From positions 1 through 64,000 of the forward strand of contig JAFQPM010000008.1 of the NCBI GenBank assembly GCA_017411745.1: DNA of 64,000 bases. The letters run 5' to 3'. The notes under the pieces are model-generated. The model was given only the letters and a program-made list of their open reading frames with translations, searched no databases and was not told where the DNA came from. The translations under genes were made by a program, and so were the position numbers. Positions 23,000-31,420 of the stretch are shown piece after piece (position 1 is the stretch's first letter; every line of letters starts with the position of its first letter). The stretch comes from Clostridia bacterium. Its GTDB lineage: Bacteria; Bacillota; Clostridia; Oscillospirales; CAG-272.

Positions 23000-25531
23000 A
23001 TGAGTCAGATTAAATTTGTAATAGAAAAAAGCCCCCGAATACAGAAGCTTGTTGACCATCTTTACGCCAACATGCCCGAGATCGAGGCTGACAGAGCCGA
23101 GCTCATAACCGAGAGCTACAAGGAGACCGAGGGTCTTCCTATCGTCAAGAGACGCTCGGCGGCATTCCGTCACATTATGGAGAACATTCCGATCGTTATC
23201 CGCCCCGACGAGCTCATCGTAGGAAGCAACTCGATCGCTCCCCGCGGCTGTCAGACCTTCCCCGAGTACTCGTTCGAGTGGCTTGAAAAGGAATACGACA
23301 CGGTCGCGACGAGAGAAGCCGACCCGTTCTACATATCCCCCACTACCGTTGAAAGACTTAAGAAGGTATATCCCTATTGGAAGGGCAAGACCGTAAGCGA
23401 TCTCGCGGCTCAGTCGATGGACCCCGAGGTTCTTGACGTATTCCTCAACCACGGCGTATTCACCGTCGGTAACTACTTCTACAACGGTATCGGTCACATC
23501 AACGTAGACTACGCGAAGGTTATTAACAAGGGTCTCGAGGGCGTTATAGAGGAAACAAAGGCTGCACTTGCGAAGCTTTATATCGGAAACGGCGACTATC
23601 TGCGCCGCAAGAACTTTCTCGAATCCGTAATCGAGAGCTGTGAAGCGGTCATTACCTACGCAAAGCGCTATTCCGAGCTTGCTCGGCAGGAAGCGCAGAG
23701 CTGTAACGACAGCACCCGCAGAGCCGAGCTTATAAAGATCTCCGAGAACTGCGCTCGCGTTCCCGCAAAGCCCGCGCGCAACTTCTACGAGGCTTGTCAG
23801 GCGTTCTGGTTCATTCAGCAGCTCCTTCAGTGTGAGTCGAGTGGACACTCGATCTCTCCCGGACGTTTCGACCAGTATATGTATCCTCTCTTCAAGCAGG
23901 ATATCGACGCAGGCAGACTTACCTACGAGCAGGCGCAGGAATATATCGACTGTATCTGGGTAAAGCTCAACGATCTTAACAAGGTCAGAGACGCGGCAAG
24001 CGCCGAGGGCTTTGCAGGCTACGGACTTTTCCAGAACCTCATCGTCGGCGGTCAGAACGAGGACGGAGTAGACGTTACCAACGATCTCTCCTATATGTGC
24101 CTTGAGGCAACCATGCACGTCCGTCTGCCCCAGCCCTCTCTTTCGATCCGTGTATGGAACTGCTCCCCCCACGATCTGCTTATCAAGGCGGCAGCTGTCA
24201 CCCGCGAGGGTCTCGGTGTTCCCGCATTCTATAACGACGAAGTTATCATTCCGTCCATTATGTCCAGAGGTCTCACGCTTCAGGATGCCCGCGACTACTG
24301 TATCATCGGTTGCGTAGAGCCCCAGAAGGGCGCGAGAACAGACGGCTGGCACGACGCGGCATTCTTCAATATGTGCCGTCCTCTCGAGCTTGTTTTCTCT
24401 AACGGCTACGACAAGGGCGAGCTGATCGGTCTTCAGACGGGCGACGTCGAGAAAATGACCACCTTCGAGGAGTTCTTCGACGCTTACAAGGCTCAGCAGC
24501 TCCATATGATCGAAATGATGGTCCACGCCGACAATGCGGTCGACTACGCGCACAGCGTTCGTTGTCCTCTGCCCTTCCAGTCCTGCCTGTGCAACGACTG
24601 TATCGAGCGCGGCGTATCGCTTCAGGAAGGCGGCGCACACTATAACTTCACGGGTCCTCAGGGCTTCGGTATCGCAAATATGACCGACGCGCTTCTCGCT
24701 ATCAAGACCCTCGTCTTCGAGCAGAAGAAGGTGACCATGGCAGAGATGAAGCAGGCGCTTGCCGACAACTTCGGTAAGGGCATTATGCAGAAGAAGGCGA
24801 TCGAGCTTACCACCGAGGTCGCAAAGCAGCTTGATGCTCAGGGAGTTGACGTAAACGAGGCGGCTATCAGAACTATCTACGACAGCATCACGGGCGCAAC
24901 TCACATTTCCGACGCAAAGAAGGCAAGATATCAGGAGATCCTCGATATGATCAACGCCCTTCCCAAGTACGGTAACGATATTCCCGAGGTCGACGCGTTC
25001 GCGCGCGAGGTCGGAAACACCTATACAAAGCCCTTCGAGAACTTCACCAACAACCGCGGCGGTATGTTCCAGGCAGGACTCTATCCCGTATCGGCTAACG
25101 TTCCGCTTGGCTATCAGACAGGCGCAACTCCCGACGGCAGACTTGCATACACTCCCATCGCGGACGGCGTAGGTCCTGCTTCGGGCAGAGACGTCAAGGG
25201 TCCCACCGCAACCGCAAACTCGGTCGCCAAGCTCGACCACGGAATTGCCTCCAACGGAACCCTCTTCAACCAGAAGTTCCATCCCTCCGCACTCACAGGT
25301 ATGGCAAGCCTTGAAAAATTCGTCGCTTACCTGCGCGGATACTTCGATCAGAAGGGTATGCACGTTCAGTATAACGTAGTCTCCAAGGAGACCCTTCTCG
25401 ACGCGCAGAAGAACCCCGAAAAGTATAAGAACCTTGTCGTAAGAGTCGCAGGCTATAGCGCACTCTTCACTACCCTCTCGCGCTCGCTCCAGGACGATAT
25501 CATCAACCGTACCGAGCAAAGCGGACTGTAA
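23000..25531 (+). CDS. Glycyl radical diol dehydratase (B12-independent)
   Basis: Predicted 1,2-propanediol dehydratase of the glycyl radical family, making propionaldehyde. The 843-residue protein has the thiyl cysteine in IIGCVEPQ (Cys 438; Glu 440 is the base used by diol and choline enzymes) and the glycyl radical loop RVAGYSALFTTLS (Gly 818). The start at 23000 follows AAGGAG; an upstream frame into the repeat is not family sequence. The aldolase partner argues for propanediol rather than choline or glycerol as substrate. I see no clear encapsulation helix. It would be inactivated by oxygen, so the organism must be anaerobic. Its activase is the next gene. Confidence 0.92.
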   Translation: MSQIKFVIEKSPRIQKLVDHLYANMPEIEADRAELITESYKETEGLPIVKRRSAAFRHIMENIPIVIRPDELIVGSNSIAPRGCQTFPEYSFEWLEKEYDTVATREADPFYISPTTVERLKKVYPYWKGKTVSDLAAQSMDPEVLDVFLNHGVFTVGNYFYNGIGHINVDYAKVINKGLEGVIEETKAALAKLYIGNGDYLRRKNFLESVIESCEAVITYAKRYSELARQEAQSCNDSTRRAELIKISENCARVPAKPARNFYEACQAFWFIQQLLQCESSGHSISPGRFDQYMYPLFKQDIDAGRLTYEQAQEYIDCIWVKLNDLNKVRDAASAEGFAGYGLFQNLIVGGQNEDGVDVTNDLSYMCLEATMHVRLPQPSLSIRVWNCSPHDLLIKAAAVTREGLGVPAFYNDEVIIPSIMSRGLTLQDARDYCIIGCVEPQKGARTDGWHDAAFFNMCRPLELVFSNGYDKGELIGLQTGDVEKMTTFEEFFDAYKAQQLHMIEMMVHADNAVDYAHSVRCPLPFQSCLCNDCIERGVSLQEGGAHYNFTGPQGFGIANMTDALLAIKTLVFEQKKVTMAEMKQALADNFGKGIMQKKAIELTTEVAKQLDAQGVDVNEAAIRTIYDSITGATHISDAKKARYQEILDMINALPKYGNDIPEVDAFAREVGNTYTKPFENFTNNRGGMFQAGLYPVSANVPLGYQTGATPDGRLAYTPIADGVGPASGRDVKGPTATANSVAKLDHGIASNGTLFNQKFHPSALTGMASLEKFVAYLRGYFDQKGMHVQYNVVSKETLLDAQKNPEKYKNLVVRVAGYSALFTTLSRSLQDDIINRTEQSGL

Positions 25532-25546
25532 GATAAGGGGGCGAAT

Positions 25547-25942
25547 GCGGAACCCTTTTTTAAGGAAAAAGGGTTCCGCACCTCCCAAAAACCTTCAATT
25601 AGGATAGCGAAAACGACAGACGGATTAATTTCAAAAATGGACTTAATCCATTTTTAAAAGTTTCGCTCAAGCCTTTTCAAAGGCTTGTCCGAGCCGCCGA
25701 GATCGGCGGTCGCCTCCGCAGAGGCGAAATCTCTCCTATGCGTTTTTCTTTTTGCATTACTTTTTCTTTTTGCGCCTCCTGTGTCAAAAAGAAAAAGTAA
25801 TATTAAAACCTTGAATAAGGATAGTAATGGTTACAAAATTACACCTCTCTACACGGCGTAGTGGAATAAAATAGCAAAAATTATTACTCGCCTTATTTGA
25901 AGTTTTTGGAATTCTTAAAACCTTTTTTGAGAGAAAGGGTTT
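25547..25942. repeat. Hairpin-ended inverted element with inner hairpin array
   Basis: Left end: hairpin GCGGAACCC...GGGTTCCGC (25547-25579), CCTCCCAAAAACCTTCAATTAGGATAG. Right end, inverted: CCTTATTTGAAGTTTTTGG then hairpin AAAACC...GGTTT (25891-25942). Between them is an array of perfect hairpins at 25633-25655, 25668-25687, 25694-25709, 25711-25726 and 25756-25801; the last is followed by another tail copy (25805-25824). The 450-base gap between dehydratase and activase genes holds no gene. Confidence 0.65.
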
Positions 25943-25981
25943 AAGTCGCCGAAGGCAAAAAATTCACGAAAGGAGACCGAA

Positions 25982-26776
25982 GTGAAAAGCATATACGAAC
26001 AAACGGGACGTATCTTTGATATTCAAAGATATTCGATTCACGACGGTCCCGGAATCAGAACGATAGTCTTCCTCAAGGGCTGCTACCTCCGTTGCAAGTG
26101 GTGCTGCAACCCCGAATCGCAGGAATACGGCATACAAGAAATGACCCGTGCGGGCAAAAAAGAGATAATGGGTCGCGACGTCACCGTTGCCGAGGTCATG
26201 GACGAGATCGCGGGAGATCGCATCTACTACGCTCGAAGTGGCGGCGGACTGACACTTTCAGGCGGCGAATGCATGGCACAGCCCGAGTTTGCAGAGGCGC
26301 TTTTGCGCGCGGCACACGATTACGGCTTCAACACCGCGATCGAAACCACCGCGTTTGCAAGCCGCGAGGTCGTACAAAGACTGCTCCCCCACGTCGACCA
26401 TTTCTTAATGGATATAAAGCATATGAATTCCGACAAGCACGAGGAATTCACCTCGCAGCGAAACGAAAAGATCCTTGAAAACGCAAAATATATCGCCGAA
26501 AACGCAAATCACCTCGTGATCCGCGTTCCCGTAGTCCCCACCTTCAACGCGACACCCTCCGAGATAGCCGACATCGCACGTTTTGCAGACTCTCTGCCTA
26601 ACGTGACCGAGCTTCACCTGCTCCCCTATCACCGTCTCGGTCAGGACAAGTACACGGGACTCGGCAGAACCTATCTGCTCGACGGCATCGCCCCCCCTAC
26701 TGCTGACACGATGAATATGCTGCTTGAGGCGGCAAAGAGCGTCTCGACCAAGCTTCACGTACAGATCGGCGGATAA
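25982..26776 (+). CDS. Glycyl radical enzyme activase (radical SAM)
   Basis: Generates the glycyl radical on the dehydratase using S-adenosylmethionine. The CxxxCxxC cluster motif is GCYLRCKWC (Cys 34, 38, 41), followed by the family NPESQ and a GGE SAM motif (LSGGECMAQ). At 264 residues it lacks the two-cluster ferredoxin insert found in many diol and choline activases, and so is built like the pyruvate formate-lyase activase. Start is GTG at 25982 with AAAGGAGA upstream. Confidence 0.93.
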   Translation: MKSIYEQTGRIFDIQRYSIHDGPGIRTIVFLKGCYLRCKWCCNPESQEYGIQEMTRAGKKEIMGRDVTVAEVMDEIAGDRIYYARSGGGLTLSGGECMAQPEFAEALLRAAHDYGFNTAIETTAFASREVVQRLLPHVDHFLMDIKHMNSDKHEEFTSQRNEKILENAKYIAENANHLVIRVPVVPTFNATPSEIADIARFADSLPNVTELHLLPYHRLGQDKYTGLGRTYLLDGIAPPTADTMNMLLEAAKSVSTKLHVQIGG

Positions 26777-26812
26777 ATATCGCCAACAATCGATCCTATG
26801 GAGGATAAATAT

Positions 26813-27184
26813 ATGTCTAATCAATTCGAATATCAGGATAAAATGCGAATAGTGCAGGAGCTGGTGCCGGGTCGCCAGATCACTCTTGCCCATATTATCG
26901 CTAACCCCGACCCCACGCTCTATCAGAAGCTGGGTCTTGACCCCAAGCTCGATTACGAAAAGGCAGCTATCGGCGTTCTTACAGTCAGCCCTGCCGAGAC
27001 CGCGGTCATTACCGCCGATATCGCGCTCAAATCCTCGGGCGCTGACCTCGGTTTCGTCGATCGCTTCTCGGGCACGCTGATCATCACAGGAAAGGTTGCC
27101 GAGGTCGAAGCCTCCTTTACCGCAATTACCGAGTATTTCAGAAACGTTCTCAAATTCTCTGTTTGTGAAATGACCAGAACGTAA
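26813..27184 (+). CDS. BMC shell protein, EutS/PduU type
   Basis: A circularly permuted BMC-H protein of 123 residues. The sequence follows EutS/PduU: RIVQELVPGRQITLAHIIA at the start, then IGVLTVSPAETAVITADIALKSS, GFVDRFSGTLIITG and a CEMTRT end. This subfamily forms a hexamer whose pore is closed by a small beta-barrel and is thought to dock accessory proteins. In PduU the N-terminal part interacts with PduV, and here the PduV/EutP-like GTPase is the next gene. ATG at 26813 is preferred, with GGAGG 7 bases before. Confidence 0.9.
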   Translation: MSNQFEYQDKMRIVQELVPGRQITLAHIIANPDPTLYQKLGLDPKLDYEKAAIGVLTVSPAETAVITADIALKSSGADLGFVDRFSGTLIITGKVAEVEASFTAITEYFRNVLKFSVCEMTRT

Positions 27185-27229
27185 GGAAAGGCGCGCGCGT
27201 TACTTTTCTTGAAATGAAAACAGCAAACT

Positions 27230-27479
27230 CGCAAGCGAGATTTACACGAGTTTGCCTATGGCAAACTTTGTAACCAAAAGAATTTCCCCACAAAAAATAT
27301 TTAACACACTATCCATCTTATATTGTAAAATGGGGGAACCAAAGACTATCCTTGTTGGAGTTTTTTGGTGCTACCTTTTTTGCAAAACCCTCTATAATCC
27401 CATCTCCAATCGTAAAATGGGTAACACAAAAACTATCCTTCGGGAAGCTTTTTGGCTACCTTTTTCTCGAAAAAGGTAG
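27230..27479. repeat. Duplicated hairpin-tail elements before the GTPase gene
   Basis: Two small hairpins (CTCGC/GCGAG at 27230-27241; GTTTGCC/GGCAAAC at 27251-27267) precede two tandem minus-oriented copies of the hairpin element: CTATCCTT...GAGTTTTTTGG at 27346-27371, with a damaged hairpin, and CTATCCTTCGGGAAGC...CTACCTTTTT/AAAAAGGTAG at 27433-27479. Each copy is preceded by GTAAAATGGG. The second hairpin ends 7 bases before the GTPase ATG, leaving little room for a normal ribosome site (AGGA at 27478-27481). Confidence 0.6.
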
Positions 27480-27486
27480 GAAAAAT

Positions 27487-27921
27487 ATGAAAAAACTGAT
27501 ACTAATGGGGCGCGTAGCCGCGGGCAAGACCACCTTGACCCAAGCCTTAAAGGGCGAGCAGCTCCACTATTGCAAAACTCAATATATAAATTATATGGAC
27601 ACGATCATCGACACTCCGGGCGAGTACACCGAGGTGCACACGTTGGCGGCGGCGTTGGCGGTCTATTCATACGAGGCTGACGTTATCGGACTTGTAGTCA
27701 GCGCGAACGAGCCGTTCTGCATATTTCCGCCGAACTGTGTCCACCACGTCAACCGCGACGTCATCGGCATAATTTCGGGCATAGACAAGCCCGATGCCAA
27801 CGTGCCGCTTGCGGAGCGCTGGCTGAAGAACTGCGGACTCAAGAGCGAAAAGCTTTTTTACGTCAGCTCCTACACCCGCGAGGGCTTGGACACGATCATC
27901 GACTATCTCAATCAAGAATAA
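27487..27921 (+). CDS. EutP/PduV-like small GTPase
   Basis: A 144-residue Ras-like P-loop protein of the EutP/PduV family. Motifs are GRVAAGKT (P-loop, residues 8-15), DTPGEY (switch II) and GIDKPD in place of the usual NKxD. PduV associates with the outside of the Pdu shell, and a role in compartment dynamics has been proposed. It is followed directly by the ParA-like gene, so the two may act together in positioning. Start ATG 27487; upstream in-frame codons come from the repeat element. Confidence 0.87.
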   Translation: MKKLILMGRVAAGKTTLTQALKGEQLHYCKTQYINYMDTIIDTPGEYTEVHTLAAALAVYSYEADVIGLVVSANEPFCIFPPNCVHHVNRDVIGIISGIDKPDANVPLAERWLKNCGLKSEKLFYVSSYTREGLDTIIDYLNQE

Positions 27922-27939
27922 ATATATTTGGAGGAAGCT

Positions 27940-28731
27940 ATGGCTCAGACCAAAACGATCTGCTTCGCCAATAACAAGGGCGGAAGCGGAAAATCCACCA
28001 CGTGTGCAAACGTGGGATACTCATTGAGCACTCTCGGTAAAAAGGTGCTTCTCATCGACGCAGATATGCAGATGAACCTCACTCTGCAATTTTTCGACGA
28101 CGAAAAGTCGCTTGAAATGGCAAAGGGTGATAAAAACCTCTATGTCGGCGTGGTTGAGCAAAAGGATCTGACCGATTTCGTCGTTCCCACCGAATATGAA
28201 AATCTCGACCTGATCCCCTCGTCCACCCTGATGAGTGGAATCGAGTTTCAGCTCTTCACCAAGTGGCAAAGAGAGTTTATTCTCCGCCAAGGACTGAAAA
28301 AGATCAAGGAATCGGGCAAATATGACTACATTCTCATCGACGCTCCCCCCACGCTTGGTTGCTGGGTCATGAACATCATGTGCGCGTCGGACAAGCTCGT
28401 AATTCCCGTCGAGGCTTCACCGTGGGGACTTTTCGGACTTGCCAATATGTTTGAATTTTACGAGCAGGTCAAGCTCATCTCCCCCTCGCTTGAAATTCTC
28501 GGCATTGCCATCACAAAGGCAAGCGAGCGCAAAAATTATTTCAAACAGACCGTCGAGACCCTCTCGTCACTTGACAACGTGCGCCTTCTCTCGTCAATAA
28601 TCCGTATCGACAGTACGGTAGAATGGTCGCAGGACAACAGTAAACCCGTTATGGCTTATAAGCGCACCAGCCGCGCCGCGCTGGAATATATGGAAATGGC
28701 AAAGGAGATCATGAAATATGCCGATAGGTAA
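27940..28731 (+). CDS. ParA/MinD-family ATPase in BMC operon (McdA-like role proposed)
   Basis: A 263-residue deviant-Walker ATPase: KGGSGKST (residues 13-20, with signature lysine K13), LLIDADMQMN (A' motif) and YILIDAPP (Walker B), plus the late VIPVEASPWGL. This is the ParA branch that positions plasmids, chromosomes and, as McdA, carboxysomes on the nucleoid. It begins 18 bases after the EutP-like gene with GGAGG, and its last 14 bases overlap the next gene, so the pair is co-translated. Unlike beta-type McdA, it keeps the signature lysine. Position in the operon argues for spacing or segregating the glycyl-radical compartments; that is inference. Plasmid origin is unlikely, since no rep, parB or parS-like repeats are seen. 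Confidence 0.87.
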   Translation: MAQTKTICFANNKGGSGKSTTCANVGYSLSTLGKKVLLIDADMQMNLTLQFFDDEKSLEMAKGDKNLYVGVVEQKDLTDFVVPTEYENLDLIPSSTLMSGIEFQLFTKWQREFILRQGLKKIKESGKYDYILIDAPPTLGCWVMNIMCASDKLVIPVEASPWGLFGLANMFEFYEQVKLISPSLEILGIAITKASERKNYFKQTVETLSSLDNVRLLSSIIRIDSTVEWSQDNSKPVMAYKRTSRAALEYMEMAKEIMKYADR

Positions 28732-29128
28732 GGACAGCATCACGAAAAGAGTAGCAAAGCAGACCCCCGCAAACGATATCGTAACCGAGACCCTGACCCC
28801 TCCGCAGACGGAAGACAAAAATATTGCTCCCGAGCTTGTAGCAACCGTTGGCGTAGCTCCCGCAAAGACCACCAAAAAAGCGCCCGCGAAGAAGACTACT
28901 ACCTCTAAAACAACGGCATCAAAGGCAACAACTGCAAAGTCAACTGCCGAGAAAAAGCCTGCAGCTCCCAAAAAGACCGCAAGCAAGCCTGCCGAGGCCA
29001 AGACAGTTGAGACCGCCGTGCTTGCAAACGTCGCTCCCGAGACCGTAGAAAAGGTCATCGGTCACAAGGAAGACGAAAAGTACGAGAAGGTTCAGATCGG
29101 ACAAAAAATGCCCGATTTCCTGCTTTAA
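28718..29128 (+). CDS. Low-complexity ParA partner (McdB-like role proposed)
   Basis: A 136-residue protein in three parts. The N-terminus, MPIGKDSITKRVAKQ, is basic, like the peptides by which ParB-type partners stimulate ParA. Residues about 45-100 are low-complexity Ala/Lys/Thr/Ser/Pro and probably disordered. The C-terminus, EKVQIGQKMPDFLL, looks like a short linear motif. It overlaps the ParA gene by 14 bases and is the last gene before a strong terminator. No similarity to characterised McdB can be claimed by eye; the parallel is architectural. The C-terminal motif could bind shell or cargo. It could also be a nucleoid- or shell-associated linker unrelated to positioning. Confidence 0.7.
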   Translation: MPIGKDSITKRVAKQTPANDIVTETLTPPQTEDKNIAPELVATVGVAPAKTTKKAPAKKTTTSKTTASKATTAKSTAEKKPAAPKKTASKPAEAKTVETAVLANVAPETVEKVIGHKEDEKYEKVQIGQKMPDFLL

Positions 29129-29137
29129 TATGATTAC

Positions 29138-29172
29138 AAAACAGAGAAGACTCAAAAACTTCTCTGTTTTTT
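29138..29172 (+). terminator. Terminator of the BMC operon
   Basis: AAACAGAGAAG pairs with CTTCTCTGTTT (29138-29169) followed by a run of six T. It starts 10 bases after the stop of the ParA partner gene. Confidence 0.92.
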
Positions 29173-29223
29173 GCACTAAAATCCGTCCAAATATTAAATA
29201 TTCTTAAAAATCTTCATTTTCTG

Positions 29224-29252
29224 TTTACTTGTGACAATATATTTGATATAAT
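29224..29252 (+). promoter_or_regulatory. Promoter of YwaF-like gene
   Basis: TTTACT (29224-29229), a 17-bp spacer and TATAAT (29247-29252), with an extended TG-A before the -10 box. Confidence 0.7.
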
Positions 29253-29287
29253 TAGCACGTTAATTATGACTTCATTGGAGGCCAACT

Positions 29288-30031
29288 ATGCTCTGGGGTT
29301 CTTACGGACTTGTTCACATCATAACCTTGATCATCTCCGCTTGTATAATATTGGGAATATACTTTATTCTCCGCAACCGCAGCGAGAAAACAAAGGTTAT
29401 CGTGCTGTTTATCCTTTCGCTCAGCGGGCTTGCCGCTATAATCTTCAATCTCGTGACCTGGGGCACGCCGCTTGAATATCTCCCCTTCCATATGTGCTCT
29501 ATCACCGCACTTATTTTGCCGTTCGCGATCCTCACAAGAAGCAAGATCTTTTCAAATCTTCTTCTTTTCTGGTGTCTCGGCGCGGCAATGGCAATAATCT
29601 GCAATCAGGGACAGGCAAATTACGTGATTCCGTCGGCAACCTTTTTCTTCTATTACATACCGCACACGCTCGAATTCGGCATCCCGATATTGATGTTTGC
29701 GCTTAAGATAGTGAAAAAGGATGTGCGTTGCATCGCCTCAACCGTCGTATTAACGATGGCTATATACACCCTCGTTCATTTTATCAACCTTGCGATCAAC
29801 AGCTATTGTGTGGCTAACGCGCTCACCAACCCCTCGGGCGAGATCATACAGGTCAATTATATGTATTCCCTGTTCGCTCCCGTACCGCTTATGCAGGCGA
29901 TGTATAATCTGATCCCTCACTCGTATTGGTATATGTACGTGGTCGTACCGTTTGTCGTGATCTACCTTGGCATAGTCTACCTGCCCGAGATCATCTCTTT
30001 GATCAAATCGCGCAAAAAACAAGCTCAATAA
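29288..30031 (+). CDS. YwaF/TMEM164-like membrane protein
   Basis: A 247-residue integral membrane protein with about seven hydrophobic helices. The pattern W(G)TPLEYLPFHMCSI followed by LILPFAI in the middle helices is typical of the YwaF (TIGR02206) family, distantly related to TMEM164. Bacterial members have no proven function. It has its own promoter and sits between two terminators, so it is a single-gene unit unrelated to the BMC operon. Confidence 0.6.
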   Translation: MLWGSYGLVHIITLIISACIILGIYFILRNRSEKTKVIVLFILSLSGLAAIIFNLVTWGTPLEYLPFHMCSITALILPFAILTRSKIFSNLLLFWCLGAAMAIICNQGQANYVIPSATFFFYYIPHTLEFGIPILMFALKIVKKDVRCIASTVVLTMAIYTLVHFINLAINSYCVANALTNPSGEIIQVNYMYSLFAPVPLMQAMYNLIPHSYWYMYVVVPFVVIYLGIVYLPEIISLIKSRKKQAQ

Positions 30032-30035
30032 ACAC

Positions 30036-30076
30036 AAAATCGTCGTAATACTCTTTCCGAGTATCACGACGATTTT
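30036..30076. terminator. Bidirectional terminator
   Basis: AAAATCGTCGTAATACTC pairs with GAGTATCACGACGATTTT (one mismatch/bulge), with T-runs on both strands. It ends the YwaF-like gene on the plus strand and the opp operon on the minus strand. Confidence 0.9.
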
Positions 30077-30080
30077 TTCA

Positions 30081-30335
30081 TCATAAAAGAATATAAACGA
30101 TAAGAAACGCCAATGCAAGAATTCCCAACACAGCAAGCATTGGAAGAAACATCATCTTGACTGCATCGGTATACGTTTTAAATTGCTCTTTAAACGATGC
30201 GCGAGGGCGTGCCCCGCTGCTGTTATGCCTTGAAGCGTTGCTTTTTCCAACACCCGACATATCTGCTATCGTCGAGCCATCGTCAACGTAGACCGTCTTC
30301 TTTTTCTTTTTCTTTTTTTTGTTATCTTTTCCCAT
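30081..30335 (-). CDS. Small poly-Lys single-pass membrane protein
   Basis: An 84-residue protein with a run of eight lysines near the start (KDNKKKKKKKK), a polar Ser/Gly/Arg middle, and one C-terminal membrane helix (about residues 62-83), so N-in and tail-anchored in form. Its ATG is 2 bases beyond the oppF stop (TGAtcATG), so it is coupled to the opp operon as its last gene. I do not recognise a family. It could assist the transporter or be an unrelated SecE-sized membrane protein; there is no SecE motif. Confidence 0.65.
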   Translation of the reverse strand: MGKDNKKKKKKKKTVYVDDGSTIADMSGVGKSNASRHNSSGARPRASFKEQFKTYTDAVKMMFLPMLAVLGILALAFLIVYILL

Positions 30336-30337
30336 GA

Positions 30338-31420
30338 TCACTGATCCTTTTCAAGAAGATGGCACGCGGCAAAATGCCCGGGCTCGTATTCCTTGTATTG
30401 GGGTGTTATATGCTTGCATTTTTCCGTCGCATAAGGACATCTTGTGTGGAAGCGACAACCCTTGGGAGGATTTATCGGAGATGGGATATCGCCGTTCAGC
30501 ACGACACGGTTCATCTTCACGTCGGGATCGGGATTTGGAATCGCCGAAAAGAGCGCTTTCGTGTAAGGATGAAGCGGATTGGAGAAAATATCCTCCTTCA
30601 ATCCGAATTCAACCATAGAGCCAAGATACATTACACCAACCTTATCGGAAATGAACTTGACAACCGACAGATCGTGAGAAATGAAGAGATATGTCAGGTT
30701 CATCGACCTTTGCAGATCCTTAAGAAGATTAATGATCTGCGCCTGAATAGAAACGTCAAGAGCAGAAACGGGCTCGTCGCATATAACGAGCTTCGGCTTG
30801 ACCGACAAGGCTCTTGCAATACAGATCCTCTGTCTTTGTCCGCCCGAAAATTCGTGAGGATATCTCTCGTAATAATAGTCGCGCAGACCGCACTTCTCCA
30901 TAAGATCCATAACGTATTCCTTGACCTGATTCTGAGGCACGATGCCGTGGACCTTCACAGGCTCGGAAAGAATATCTCCGACCGTCGCTCTTGGAGGCAG
31001 CGAGGAATAAGGATCTTGGAATATGATCTGCATATCAGTACGCAGAGGTCTCATCTTCGCGTGGCTATAGCTCGTAATATCCTCGCCGTTAAAGATGATC
31101 TGTCCGCCGCTGGGCTGATGCAGCTTGAGCACGGTACGACCCATAGTAGTCTTACCGCAACCCGACTCTCCAACGATACCCAAGGTCTCTCCGGCTTTAA
31201 GTGTAAATGAAATATCATCTACCGCCACCAGCTCCTTCTCGACCTTGCCCAGCAGATTTTTCTGAACGGGAAAGCATTTACGAAGGTGACGCACCTCAAG
31301 GAGCGCGTCGGGATCAAAGGGCTTATTTTTATCCGCTTCGATTGCAGCTTGCTTGGATCTAGCCTCATTTTCCGCTATTTCTTCGTCGTTGTAAACTGCA
31401 TTTTCATTCAATTCACTCAT
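30338..31420 (-). CDS. oppF: Oligopeptide ABC transporter ATPase OppF
   Basis: One of two ATPases powering peptide import. The 360-residue protein has Walker A GESGCGKT, signature FSGGQRQR, Walker [12 protein letters not shown], and the C-terminal oligopeptide/dipeptide extension with a cysteine cluster ([14 protein letters not shown]) that in this family holds an Fe-S cluster or metal. Its start overlaps the end of oppD by 8 bases. The N-terminus has about 35 extra acidic/basic residues before the ATPase domain. Confidence 0.93.
   Translation of the reverse strand: MSELNENAVYNDEEIAENEARSKQAAIEADKNKPFDPDALLEVRHLRKCFPVQKNLLGKVEKELVAVDDISFTLKAGETLGIVGESGCGKTTMGRTVLKLHQPSGGQIIFNGEDITSYSHAKMRPLRTDMQIIFQDPYSSLPPRATVGDILSEPVKVHGIVPQNQVKEYVMDLMEKCGLRDYYYERYPHEFSGGQRQRICIARALSVKPKLVICDEPVSALDVSIQAQIINLLKDLQRSMNLTYLFISHDLSVVKFISDKVGVMYLGSMVEFGLKEDIFSNPLHPYTKALFSAIPNPDPDVKMNRVVLNGDIPSPINPPKGCRFHTRCPYATEKCKHITPQYKEYEPGHFAACHLLEKDQ

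Noticed and set aside
22999-25531. Choline trimethylamine-lyase (CutC) locus
   Set aside because: The GCVEPQ motif is shared, but the locus has a class II aldolase and PduL-type genes typical of GRM5 and no choline-specific companions; propanediol is the better fit.
22904-25588. Very long open frame on the minus strand across the dehydratase gene
   Set aside because: It is the mirror of a highly biased coding frame; the plus strand holds a complete glycyl radical enzyme with all catalytic motifs, and the minus frame has no ribosome site or recognisable domain.
27940-28731. Plasmid or chromosome partition ParA from an integrated plasmid
   Set aside because: No ParB, rep gene, parS-like iterons or mobility genes nearby; the gene is embedded in the BMC operon between a EutP-like gene and the operon terminator.
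30081-30335. SecE homologue
   Set aside because: Size and single helix are similar, but the helix is at the extreme C-terminus without the SecE amphipathic motif, and the neighbours are not nusG or ribosomal genes.
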